Below the pieces are notes generated by a model. That model was not told where the DNA came from. It saw nothing but the letters and a program-made list of their open reading frames with translations, and ran no database searches. 64,000 nt of DNA from Letharia columbiana. Taxonomy: Eukaryota > Ascomycota > Lecanoromycetes > Lecanorales > Parmeliaceae. Location of the stretch: the NCBI RefSeq assembly GCF_014066305.1, contig NW_023501039.1:434001-498000 (forward strand). The letters are read 5' to 3'. Below are positions 20,767 to 32,214 of this stretch, in pieces. Each line of letters opens with the position of its first letter. Within the stretch, counting starts at the first letter, position 1. A program made the position numbers and the translations under genes.

Positions 20767-23382
20767 TCAATGCTTGATCCTATAAACACCGCCCGCGAAA
20801 TCCAACTTCCCGCCCCTCACCTCCTCCTCGAGGTAATCCTTCAACTCCTCACTCCCAAACGGAAACCCCCCCGGCACCGTCAGCTTCAGCATCATGACGA
20901 TCTGCTGCAGCGGCATCGGCCCGCCGTTCGTCAACATGCCGACCACATACTGCCAATACACCTCCATTTTCTCCTGGGCCACCTCGTGCTCGCTCAACAC
21001 CGCGGGCGCGGCGGCGGCGGTTGCGGTTTCGGCTGCTGCGGCGATGGCGGCGGACGTGGTGCCCGGGTGGGCGGCGTCTTCGTCGGAGAGGGTCTCGAGG
21101 ACTGCGTAGGTGGGTGGGCAGGTGGAGGTCTGTTTGAGCACTAATTTGCCGATCCAGAATGTTAGGGCGTTGCGGAGGAGGGAGTCGGTCATCTGGAGGG
21201 TTTCGACGAGGTCGTTGAAGGTTCGGGTGATGGGGGTGGAGGAGTCTTCGGAGGGTGAGGGTTGGAAGGCATAGATGACGGAGGCTTGCCACGTTTGCAC
21301 TTCTTCGATTACGGTGCGATCTTCGAGGTCGAGGGCCACAGTTACTTGGCCGAGGGCGTGGAGCCAGGTTAGTTTGCGGGACTGTTTGAGGCTTTCGAAG
21401 CCAGTGGAGTAGCGAGACTGGAGAGATTCGACTTCTGGGGGGATGAAGAAGGTTTCGGAGTGGAGTGATGGCCAGAAAAGGTGGGAAAGGATTCTTGTAT
21501 GCAGCTCTGGTGCGGATTCGTCATTCAGATCGAGTTCCTTGTCCTTGTGGATAAAGGTATCGACCCTTCGAGAGTCAAGGATGTCTCGAAGCATGACTTC
21601 GCATGCTTGAAGAGCAGGCTCGCCGAAGCGCAACTTGAGCAGTTCGAGGACACGGATCTCTCTGTCAAACTCATACTCCTTTTTGAGCAAGCGCTCGCCG
21701 AGTATGTTTTGAAATTCTTTGACGAAAATGTCTTTCGATTCGAACAGGCTGATGAAGGAGCCAATGACATCTGAATTCTTCGACTTCTTGTACTCCGGTC
21801 CAGCGTCCACCGGATCAGGCATCCAATTCATATCATCGTAGTCAAGATCTGCGTCATCTGCGTCATCTTCGCCTTTCGCAGTAGCGCTCTTGTTCATCTC
21901 TATCGCCAACTCCAGCAGGACATCATCAGCGCTCGATTCGTCTTCGGGGTCAGCCAATAGGCCACCGACGACGATAGTCACTGTGTCGTCTCTTTCACGT
22001 AGATAGCGACGGATGGGCCGAGCTACGCGATCCAGAAGAACACCTTTCGGGTCCAGGAGGGTAAAAGCACGAATGATGGATATATAGACTTGGAGGATTT
22101 CTGTAGTGGAAGCCCCGGGCTGAAGAAGACGGTAAGAGACTACACTGGAGAACTTAGTAGTAAGGTATGTTCTGGATGACGGAGTGGTCACATAACGTTT
22201 GAGATCCTCAATGGCGCCCTGACTACCATTTTCCCATTCCACTATAACATCGAAGAGCTCATCTGTTCGTAGAGCACCAAGCTTGTTCACACCCAATTCC
22301 TGCCACCTTTCAACATCAGCATGGGTGACGTCCATAAGCTCGTCGATGCCTGAGGCATTGTCAGATTTCATTGACGAAAGAATCTCAACGACGAAGCGCG
22401 AAAAGCTGTTTTCAACCCAGTCTCGCAAGTGCTCGACGACATTGGAAGGCGAAGTCCAAACGCCTGCATATGTAGACTTGATATGTGAAGTCAGGATGTC
22501 AGACATCACTTCGGCGAAGATACGTTGAGCCTGATAGCCTCCAAGGCCCACACCTTGGAGCATCTGCATAAGCTTGAGCGTTCTTTGGCGAACAACCGGC
22601 ACCGACGACACTACATCTTGCATTCCATTCTTTCCAACACCATTCAAGATGAGAGAACATTGCTGTCCAAAGAAGGCGGACAGATTCTCGACTACTTTAT
22701 CTTGAGGTAATGTATGCGTGAAGAGGCCGTGTAGGTCTGTCTCGAAGCGAGCGAGCTCTGTTCTTCCGCCATTAGATAGTGTTTGGGCAACGTGGTTCTG
22801 CAATGGGTGCAGGTAGATCGATTTTACAATGTGCAGTTGTTGGCCAGCCTCAAACAAATCATTGGGAACCTGGCTCTTTCTAAGGATCTAAGAAGCATTA
22901 GGTACTATGCGACTTTCGCTCCATTCTGGAATTACCCGAATTAAGCCGGGTAACACATGCTTGACATAGTGCTCAAGCACCACCTTTTCGAAGTACCATC
23001 GTAGCAGGTCATCAGTATTTGACTCTCTCCTTAGTTGGCGTCCGCGGGAGCTTTCTGACAACAAGTATGCAAGAGCGTTCTGGGTCTCTGGCCCCGCATA
23101 TCTGATCCATCTCCCCTTCAATGTCTCCTCATCCTGTTCCGCGTGGATAGGCTCGTCTCGGAGGGAAAGGAAGGTGGTTGCTGTGTGCCATGCCCTGTCC
23201 CATTTGATTTGCTCCGCAGCTCCGGTCTCTGTGGCAGATTGTGAAGCAGTTGTATGCTGCGAACCGAAAGGTTCTCCGAAGCCAGAGGAGCCTAGGATGG
23301 GAGTAGCGGTAGGAGTGGGGACGTCAACCTCGCTTGGCGGAGGGAAGACCGAGGCGAAGATACGGTCATGGAGAGTTGTCAT
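20767..23382 (-). CDS. apc2: Anaphase-promoting complex subunit 2 (cullin-type scaffold)
   Basis: Two exons, complement(20767..22887, 22936..23382), 855 residues. Apc2 is the cullin of the APC/C, the nuclear ubiquitin ligase that marks cyclins and securin for destruction; it binds the RING subunit Apc11 and the E2. The cullin homology region is clear in the C-terminal half: VIGSFISLFESKDIFVKEFQ, ILGERLLKKEYEFDREIRVL, LKLRFGEPALQACEVMLRDI, LHTRILSHLFWPSL. The C-terminal winged-helix domain ends LEEEVRGGKLDFAGGVYRIK. The two long frames are in phase but separated by one TAG at 22888-22890; a 48-bp intron (GTAATT.., branch CTAAT, ..TTAG) removes it and gives GLIR-ILRKSQVPNDLFEAG. The minus-strand ATG is at 23382. 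Confidence 0.93.
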
Positions 23383-23644
23383 TGTAGCAGAGGGTGAGGA
23401 CCAACATGGCTATCCAACTGTACTTACTAGGACTCCTGAATGAGGAATGTTCAGAGCGCGTTTACAGCGCGTTTAGATATCACCAGGTCACGTGCCATTT
23501 ATTCTACTGCGAGTATCATTGATAAGTCGCAGAATGGAAAATACGGAATTTGTACTACTGTAGTGAGTCTAGCTGTCACAACTGGTCTATTCTGATGTAG
23601 TAGAAGTTGTCTAGGCGCCATGCACAGCAAGCAACAGTAGTCCC

Positions 23645-25417
23645 TCACTGCAACAATGGGTCACGGAAGTGCTTTTGACTGTTCCCCCTTTTGTCGATTC
23701 CCCACTGATATTGCTTTTGTGATCTCTGCGCACGCTTTGTGTCTCTCTTCTCGACGGCCTGCACCTCCTTCTTCTTTGCGTCGGTCACGCCAAGCATGCC
23801 TTCTCCGCCATTGGCCCTGGTGATGACCTGCCTGCCTCTGGCTCTTCCTTCGATCATCTGTTGATCATGATCCGAGCCTGAAGCCGCATCCTCGAGCATA
23901 CGCTGCTCAACTCGCTCGCTTGGTGTAGGGTGGGTATGTAGGTTTTGGCGATAGTACCGGGATAGAGAGCGATGACCGGCAGTACGGCCAGAAGGTAGGT
24001 GAAGCTCATAGTCGGAATGGAAGGCTGCATGATGAGAGTGCGCGTGCGAATGAAAGCCATCGATCGCACGATGGGGCCTTGGATCGTTGTGAGTATGATG
24101 TCGGTGCATGGGTAACCGCTCATAAGCATGCTGGTGATCTTCTATTGGTACAGCAGTGAGATCCGCTGAGTCCAATGATGATGCCGAGCTATCTGTCTCC
24201 CAACCTTCAGCATTCTCCGCGCCCTCTTCCATCTCCTGGTCTCCGTCGGCATCACTGATAACTGTCTTGAGGACCTTCCGAGGGTCGACCTTGACACCAC
24301 CTTGAGTTTTTTCGCTGATGTCCTCCATATCATCGTCGCTGTCTTCTTGATCCGAGTATGTACTTCTGAAGTCATAGTATTGCCCTACGTCGATCATATC
24401 TTCCTCGGACTCGAACGCTATCATGCAATGTCCCTTGTCCCTCATGTGAGTCTGGATCCCTTCCGCAGATGCTTTGAATTTATGGCAGTACAAACATTCA
24501 TGGAGCTCGAAAATCTTGCCACGCAACCAAGTAATGAGACCATCAAGATCGATCAGGTAATTTCGTTCCGGAATGAACATACCATGATATTTGCTCATAT
24601 GCATCACACTGAGCTTGAGATTAGGCGAGTCATAGTTGCAGAATAAGCAACGATTCAGAGGAACGGCAGCCGCAGGTGATGCTGCTTTGGTGATGGATGC
24701 TGTAGGGCTATCCACGTCTTTCTGTGGTGATAATGGATGCTCTGTTCGCTGTTCGTTTGACGAATGGTGTGGTCTTGAGGGGCGACGTGAGACAGGCTCG
24801 CTCTCGGTGATGCTAGTCTCTTTGATCCCATTGACAACTTTCGAAAATTCTGCCTCAGCCTCTAGATCAATTGGTCCCGCGGGTGGTTCAGCGATGTCAT
24901 CTGCTGGAGCTGTGTTTATCGGTTCACCCAAGGAGATCGTGGAGCTCATCACTGACGCAGTTTCGTCGTCAACTGCTGGTTTTCCATCTTTGGCCAGTAC
25001 TGCTGAGCGAAGTCGGTGCTTCTGACTACCAAGGTGGTTTTGGTATGCGTTTTCGCTGTAATATGTCCTCTGGCAGGCTGTACATATTTTCTCGAAGGAT
25101 GCTTTGGCAGCCACAGCAGAAGAAGATGCTTGTGCGTTGAGGACCTTTTCCGCGAATACTTCTGAAGAGAGGGGTGGTAAGGAGGCGACTCGGCGCTTGA
25201 GATTATATCGGCTTATTCTATGTCAGAAATTTTTCGTGGCAGGCTTCAGTGGTGTGACTTACTGCCAATCATTCCGCATATGCCCGCGCTGCAGATCGCT
25301 GTTTCTGAACGCCACCTGACAAGTATTGCAGGTGTAAGGGTGAGATTGAGCGGCGTTTGAGACTGCGGTGGGTTGAACACCGCTGTGCGTTGGATGGCTT
25401 GCCATGATGGTCGCCAT
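23645..25417 (-). CDS. rei1: Rei1-type cytoplasmic 60S ribosome maturation factor (C2H2 zinc fingers)
   Basis: Two exons, complement(23645..25211, 25263..25417), 573 residues. Rei1 acts on cytoplasmic pre-60S particles, probing the polypeptide exit tunnel and helping release and recycle Arx1/Alb1. Four C2H2-type fingers are visible: YTCNTCQVAFRNSDLQRGHM with RNDWH; ICTACQRTYYSENAYQNHLG with SQKH; CLFCNYDSPNLKLSVMHMSK with YH; and CLYCHKFKASAEGIQTHMRD with KGH. The 51-bp intron (GTAAGT..AATAAG) restores the hallmark DWHRYNLKRRVASLPPL. An acidic stretch follows (residues about 285-330), and the C-terminus is basic (RSQKQYQWGIDKRGNSQKHF). ATG at 25417 (MATIMASHP) was chosen; a second ATG lies four codons on. 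Confidence 0.93.
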
Positions 25418-25658
25418 AGTAGTGGGATAGCGGGTTTTTCGAACAATTGGCTGTGTGTGTGAAGAACAGAAATGAGTCAGACACGGTCTTGGTGCTCTGG
25501 CTGAGCTCCTTATGGCGAGCAAGTAGATTTCGTCAAGCAGGATAGTAACAGATGTGTTTTTCTATAAGATGTGTTTTCCTGAGAAGTGACGAATGAAGAT
25601 TGTGCTGACTCAATGAACATAGAGAGGTAAGGATTTGTACATGTGAGAAGGTACAAAC
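25418..25658. promoter_or_regulatory. Shared promoter region between rei1 and the HECT ligase gene
   Basis: The starts of two divergent genes, rei1 (25417, minus) and the HECT ubiquitin ligase (25659, plus), are only 241 bp apart, so both promoters must lie here or overlap the first exons. This is inferred from gene positions; no core promoter element was identified. Confidence 0.5.
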
Positions 25659-28600
25659 ATGACGATGCCCAGGGCCAAGCCGCTCGCCTGGTAAGCTTCT
25701 GCCGAAACCTTAAAATTACCCCGGAGTTCAGCCTTACTAATATCACAAGCTCGAAAGTTCTTGGAGAATGCGAACTGGTCAACAGTTCAGAGGAAGAGAT
25801 GACTGGTCCTACCGGGCATTTACTGTCACCTGATGGACCTGTACCGCACCTACACAGCCTTTCTCTAGAATTTGATAATGACACGAGTGAGAGCTTGGGC
25901 AGGGATATCATCAGTCTGCATGATCCGGCCACAATATGGCCAAGCAGATCACTCGAGAGGCGCCGCGCCTTTCAGCACTTGTTGAACAGGTGCTTGACAA
26001 TAACGGGAATCCGATGTGTGACTGGCACTGACACACAATTAGATACAACCGTCAGATCCTCTACGGATGCAAAAATCCTCGTTGTGAGACGCCCACATGT
26101 CTCAGCCGCCAGCAACGGGTAGCCAAAGGCCCATTTCGCCCATACACAGTACTCAGCGCGCGGGCTTTAGCTACCTTCCTTGCTTCACAGGATCAACCGG
26201 AAAGGGGCATTTGTCCTCACCAGCCGGTCGATATTGACTCGGGACCGAGGTCACCCGCCAAAGTCAAACGGGCAGGCAATAAGCCAGACAATAGAGGAAG
26301 TTCGCTTGCAAATCCAAGATCCAGCCATACTACTTCAACACCTCAATCAGCTAGTGGCGTCGAATTTACACCGGTCCAGAGACGGAAGATCAAGGTCCAC
26401 ATTGCGAATGGGCATACAAAGACACTTGGGCTGGAACCTGAAACTTCAAGGGCTGGGAGCTACGAGGAGCCCAAACCCAATGATCATGTTCGCAAAGATA
26501 AAGACCCAAAGTCCTTCACCCAGAACCTATTCGATACCGTTGCCATGAAATTACTGCACCGAACAAATGCTTCAGGCAGTCATCCGCCTTGGGCTCCTTC
26601 GAATGAAAGAGCGCAGCTGGTAGGTTCTTCGACTCTAGACAGCAACAGTCTAGAGCATCAAATAGACTTGGAACTCTCGAAGAACGCCGAGAAAGGTATC
26701 GAAAGGCCTCTGATACCAGATACAGAGTCTGCTAGAGCAGCGCATGGCTATGATCCACCTCAGATCGAATCTATCCACGATATTGCGTCTGCTGGGAGCA
26801 ACACTACGTCCTCAGAGATCGTTTCTACTCGTACCATGGTTCAAGAATCTAACAGCCTGGAGAAAGATTTGAAGAATTCCGAGACTTCTGGCGATGATGG
26901 AAAAGCGCTCGTTGCAGTAAAAATTGAGCCGAAGGAGTCACCCCTAGGAGTCGCTACGCCGCCGTCAAAATGTCCACAAACAAACTCTCAATCTAAAGGG
27001 CTGGATGTAACAGAGACGACATCACTACATAAGACATCCATAGCAGTCCAAAGTCCGTCTGAGCCTGCGCCTGAAGTTTCAGCTCCAACGCTGTCACATT
27101 TTACGAGCGCAAACATCATTGCGTTGAAGGGAGCAAGGGCTGTTTGTCGTAGTGACCTGTATGAACAACACTGGTTGTTAAGATTTCTAGGCCGGACAGA
27201 TCTTCCTCAGCATTCTTCTAGATGCGGTTCATATGGAGATTTCCTTGCATATAGCGGTCAGTCAATGACATACGTCCTGAGTAATGTCGACGCTCTTCTG
27301 CAGTCTTTCCTCCACTTCGACGATAGCGACGCAGCTTCTAAAGTCGTATGGTCTTATGATTTCGCATCAATAGTCGACTTGTTCCGGAAGCTACGCCGTA
27401 TGGACATGCATCCACATAAGATTTTTCCAAGCCTCTGGATCAGCGCTGGCAGACTCTACCCTGTCTCTACGGCTACCAATAAGCGTCGGTTGTCGACAGC
27501 TTCAGGCCTAGTCTCATTCTCACTCGACCCTTCGCCGGCTTCTCAAGGTTGTTCCCTTAACGATCTGGAAGCATGCCATGTGGTCAAGATTATACTCGCT
27601 GCTTTGGTAGCCTCTGTACCCAAATGCAGTCCAATGGGTTGGCTTGCTGTTCGCAAGCTACACGCCTCCGGTCAGGTAGCGCCCTTCATAGACGCCGAGA
27701 ATTCGCCAGTAGAACAGAAGATGATTGGAAAGTTGGTGAGGACACTACACGCTTTTGAGAACGAGATGGCTCTCAGCCTGGTGATAAGACTTGCTAGATC
27801 GATTGACATCAGGTTTACCCTGGCCCGGGCAAGGACACTGGCAGAGGATGTCGAAAAGTACCGCCGATTATTCCCCCCTATATTTATACGGGTGATAAAT
27901 TATGTCAACGCCGATGACCTCAAGATTTGCGTTGCCGAGAATGAAGGTCAACCATCCGTCAAAAGCGGGGAGTGGACCGAACCAGAGATTGAGCCGATTA
28001 CCTGGCATCCGAAAGAATGGCCGATCATCATTGAATGGTTACGAGCTGTAATTTTGAAAGAGTGGGATGGTAAAGCCAGAGTAGCAAATGGTAGTGCTGT
28101 CGGCGGTGCTCTGAGGCTGATGTTGCATATACGTAAGTAAAGTATTCCTTATTTTTCGTCTCGTGTGCTAGCTTAATACATGAAATAGATGAGCATGCCA
28201 ACGCATTACGCTTTGACTGGGACTTGTTCCACACGCCGTTTTTATCGGAACGGCTCGATGTGATGGATGAGCCGGCGGCATGGTACAATTCTGCATGGGC
28301 CGACGGCAGATCCGCACATCTGTTAGATTTCCCTTTCTTATTTCCGCCTTCCGCGTTGGTGGCCTACTTTCGATCCATCAACCACACTGCAATGTACACA
28401 GCATATCGGGACTCCGTCGCCGCTTCTCGTTTGTGTGATGGGGTGAGCTGGCCAGATCGTTCCACAGGAAGAGGGGCGCTTCGGCTTCCTGATCGACTAC
28501 ATTGTGCAACGGCCGAGTACCTTGTGCTCGAAGCACGTCGCGATCACGTTCTCACGGATGCTATGAACGAAATATACAGGCGTCAAAAGCGTGAGCTGAT

Positions 28601-30036
28601 GAGACCATTGAAGGTACGCATGGTGGGAGAAGAAGGCATCGATCACGGTGGCGTTCAGCAGGAATTCTTTCGTGTGGCTATCGCAGAAGCTTTGAACCCT
28701 GACTATGGTACGATTCGTGACTCACGGTCTTGCTGCCCCAAGTAAACGCAAGCTAAATCTTTTCTTTCTAGGCGTATTCACAACAGATCCCACCACCCGA
28801 ATGTCTTGGTTCCACCCTTCTTCACCGGAGCCATCGTACAAATTCGAGTTGCTGGGCATTTTAGTCTCACTGGCAGTATACAATGGCCTTACCCTTCCAT
28901 TCACGTTTCCCCTCGTAATGTACAGAAAGCTCTCTGGCCTCCACCATCATAAGCTTTCGGACCTTGAGGATGGCTGGCCCGAGCTGGTGAAAGGTCTAAA
29001 GGCTCTCCGCGATTGGAAGGACGGTGACGTTGAAGATGTCTTCATGAGATCATATGTCTTCAGCATAGACAAGTTTGGTGCTACTGAAGATCGCCTTATT
29101 GGTCAGTATGAGAAAGTCGAGCAGAGCGATGAAGAAAAATCGCAAAGGATTATTGAGGAAAAACCCAAGAAGGTGGTGAAAGTGTTACGGATTAAGAGGA
29201 AGCCAAGGGAATTTTGTAAAACTGCAGCTGAGGAAGGCGAGGAGGACGCGTTACGGTTTTTGAGAGGCAGCCAGTTCCAGGGAGCCACCGCAGAACCAAC
29301 CGACGAGGTGTTAATGTCGGACTTCCAATCGCGTGTTCCCTTTCCCACAGATTTTACCAATCACACTATGCCGACGATAACCAGTGAGGAGGAAGCCTTA
29401 GAATACCTGAAAAGCAGGGATCACAAGGAAGCCCGTGTTGATTTAGACGACGAGCTGTGTATGTCGGACTCCTCATCGCCTGATCGACTTCCAGCTAGTC
29501 CTGGCACCCAAAATACTCCGATGGTGACTAACGAGAACCGCGACCAATATATCCACGACTACATACACCAACTTACTCATAAAACCGTTTACGACCAATT
29601 CAATGCTTTCAGGTACGGCTTCTTCACATGTTTCCATCCAAAAGCCATTTCACTATTCACGCCATCTCATCTGAAAGCCCTTGTCGAAGGGCTGCCCGAT
29701 ATCTCCGTCGCTGGCCTCGAAAGAGTGACCCGTTACGACGGTGGTTATGAATTCTTCCATCCCACAATTCGCCATTTCTGGACTGTAGTGCACAGCTGGT
29801 CGCAAGAAAAGGTCCGAAAGCTGTTGGAGTTCGTGACGGCGAGTGATCGGCTACCTGTGGGTGGGGTGGAAAAACTGGTATTTACCGTGCAGAAGAACGG
29901 GATTGGAGATGGGAGGTTACCTACCAGTCTGACTTGCTTTGGAAGGCTTCTCTTGCCCGAGTTTACGAGCGAAGAGAAGTTACGAGAGGCACTGGAGAAG
30001 GCAATTGAGAATTCGAAAGGCTTCGGACAGCCTTGA
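25659..30036 (+). CDS. HECT-type E3 ubiquitin ligase, UBE3A/Hul4-like
   Basis: Five exons, 25659..25690, 25750..25989, 26043..28132, 28189..28707 and 28772..30036, 1381 residues. Splicing recreates an AZUL-like zinc motif near residues 90-150: LLNRYNRQILYGCKNPRCET, PTCLSRQQ and later GICPH. A Ser/Thr-rich disordered stretch follows (about 150-330). The HECT domain fills the C-terminal third: LKVRMVGEEGIDHGGVQQEF, FFRVAIAEALNPDYGVF, FELLGILVSLAVYNGLTL and the catalytic Cys in LPTSLTCFGRLLLPEF, about 32 residues from the end. HECT ligases take ubiquitin from an E2 onto this Cys and pass it to the substrate. An extra 100 or so acidic residues inside the HECT N-lobe contain two diverged repeat units (see findings). 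The 32-nt first exon (MTMPRAKPLA) is supported by GTAAGC and an ACTAAT branch site. Confidence 0.9.
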
Positions 30037-30531
30037 GTCGCTTTGTGTGCTCCGGAATGGTCAAAAGAGGATGCAGCTGTTGTAAGAAGACTCAAGATTT
30101 TTTCCCCACAGTATAACTAGATATCCACACGCGCGTGAAAGCAAGATTCATATCAGTGGATAGACTCAACCGTCGACACAATTTGCTCTTATCTTGTCTG
30201 CACTCCCTTCCAGATGAAGAAAATGGGATGGCACGTGACCTCGAGCTTATCTATGGACTCAACGCAATACTTTCACTGCTGTTCACCATTTGCTAGTAAA
30301 TGAATGTCGTGTGGTCAATTTGCGACTGAGAAGACTTTCACCCATCGACACTTCCCATATTTTATTCGTCATGAAGATTGTAAGTTCCTTTCATTGAACA
30401 TGGGACGTACGTCACTTCGCCAAGGTTTCTGCGTCCTCGGCCAAGTATAGTACTCTCATGACCGCGTCTCACGTATCTCTTTTTTTCTTCTCTAAGTACC
30501 CTTACTAGCACTGCCTTCACAATCGTCTATC
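30037..30531. other. Intergenic between two plus-strand genes
   Basis: 495 bp with the 3' end of the HECT gene and the promoter of the mitochondrial protein gene. A pyrimidine-rich stretch (TTTTTTTCTTCTCT) sits at about 30481-30494, shortly before the start codon at 30532, as is common just upstream of fungal start codons. Confidence 0.4.
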
Positions 30532-31817
30532 ATGCTCAGATTACGAGCAGCCAACAGAGTGTCACGTACCATTTGTGTACGCTCTTCCCTCCGACAACTC
30601 CGCCATGAATCTACCAACACCTCGAACTCCAGCTCCAGTAGTGGCAGCAGCCTCTCACAGAGCCTCATTGGCGGCCTTGCTGGGGGCGGGCTAGTCTTCC
30701 TTGGGGGTTACACGTACTATCACTTCTCAGGTAATAAATCTTTCGAGGTGTCCAGTGGCTACCACCTAACCCCACCCCGCAATGCTAAAATCCTACAGGC
30801 GCAAAGAACCTCGTAAATACCGCTAGAAAGACCGAGGATCTGTTTAAGAGCTATGGAAAGCAACTCAAAGAATCATCCCCAGAACCCAACGAAGCACTGA
30901 AATGGCTCCGCTCCTCTGCAAAATCCTACGCCACTTTCATTCCTGGTGCGACAGGCTACGTTGACAGTGCTTTTGACGACCTCGACGCCATTCGTAACAA
31001 GCATGGCAACGAAGTCGACAACATTATCAAAGAGGCCTACGGGGAGCTGAAGGATGTCTCTCAAGAGGGCATGAGCGTCACAGCAGCGACAAAAGCCTGG
31101 GATATACTACAAAGGCACCTGAAGCGCATAGGCGGTCTGGCTGGGGATGCGGCAAGCGATATCATCAACAATCATCCGGCACTCAAGGAGAAAGTTGGAG
31201 GAAACTTGGATCAGCTGAAGCAGATGGGCGACAAGTACGGGCCCGAGGCCAAGAAGCAGGTTGATGAGACTTGGGATCAGATACGTGACATTATCAAGAG
31301 TGGGGTGAGCGCAAGTACTATTCCCAAGGTTCAGAGCCTGGTTCAGGAGAAGGTGCAGAAGATACAGGAGCTTGGTGGAAAGGCGTGGGATCAGGGGATG
31401 GAAAAGGCCAAGCCATATCTTGACAAGTCACCAGAAGTGAAAGAGCTGTTGGAAAAGAACAAGGAGAAGTTGAAGAAACAGGGCAATGTGCAGGAGCTTT
31501 ATGAGAAGGTCAAAGATGCGGTGCAGTCCGGCAGCACAGATTCACTCAAGCAGTATGTGCAGAACACGGTTGACAAGGTAGGCCAGGGCAATGGAGGCGA
31601 TGGGGGAGGGCTTGAGAAGTACTTGGGAATGTTGCCGGGCGGTGGTGAGATCATCCCAAAGTTGACGCAGCTGCAACAGATCGCTCAAGAGCACGGGGAG
31701 GAAGCCGAGAAGATCGCGAAAGACACCTTCAAGGAGATCCAAGAGGTTCTGCAGAAGAAAGTTGGCGAAGCTGAGGGGTTGGCGCAGAAGGCGAAGAAAA
31801 ATGCGAAGAACAACTAA
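30532..31817 (+). CDS. Predicted mitochondrial membrane protein with long amphipathic helices
   Basis: Two exons, 30532..30730 and 30799..31817, 405 residues; the 68-bp intron (GTAATA..CCTACAG) joins YYHFSG to AKNLVNTARKTEDL. The N-terminus MLRLRAANRVSRTICVRSSL is Arg-rich without acids, a typical mitochondrial presequence. A Ser-rich linker follows and then one membrane helix with glycine repeats (LIGGLAGGGLVFLGGYTYYH, residues about 45-65). The remaining 340 residues are charged helix repeats rich in Lys, Glu and Gln (QLKQMGDKYGPEAKKQVDET; EELGGK-like units), reminiscent of apolipoprotein or LEA-type amphipathic helices. A place in the mitochondrial inner membrane with a large soluble helical domain is the simplest reading. 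No named family is claimed. Confidence 0.82.
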
Positions 31818-32214
31818 TAGGGGTTACCCTTACAAAAGTTTTGATGGTCAGTTCGAAATGTACAATATTTGTTGTTGCTCTGGACCCGGTGTAGCACGGA
31901 CGAGCTTATGAACGATGGCTGCCATAGATGCGTTACAGGTCGGTCCATGGTATTTGGCAGCATTGAGGGCAGGCCTCAGGAGGCAGACCGTTCTATATTC
32001 ACAGAAGTTAAGCGACTTTCCGTCACTGTTGAAATGACCTGATTCATTTACGCATGCTTCCGTGAATAGTGAAAGGAAATATTGACTAGCAGGTTTAATC
32101 TCACCTTACTACCCTCCAGGTTTCGTTCTTGACGTGTCTCACTCCGCTTATCCTAATATTCACGTTTGACAATAAAAGAATTACATTCCACCGACTTCAC
32201 AACCAAATCTGGTC
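31818..32214. other. Intergenic, nothing recognised
   Basis: 397 bp between the mitochondrial protein gene and the MYND-finger relic. No supported feature. Confidence 0.4.

Noticed and set aside
22888..22905. 18-bp GTACCT..TTAG segment as the Apc2 intron
   Set aside because: Too short for a fungal spliceosomal intron; the overlapping 48-bp intron with the same acceptor and a branch site explains the sequence better.
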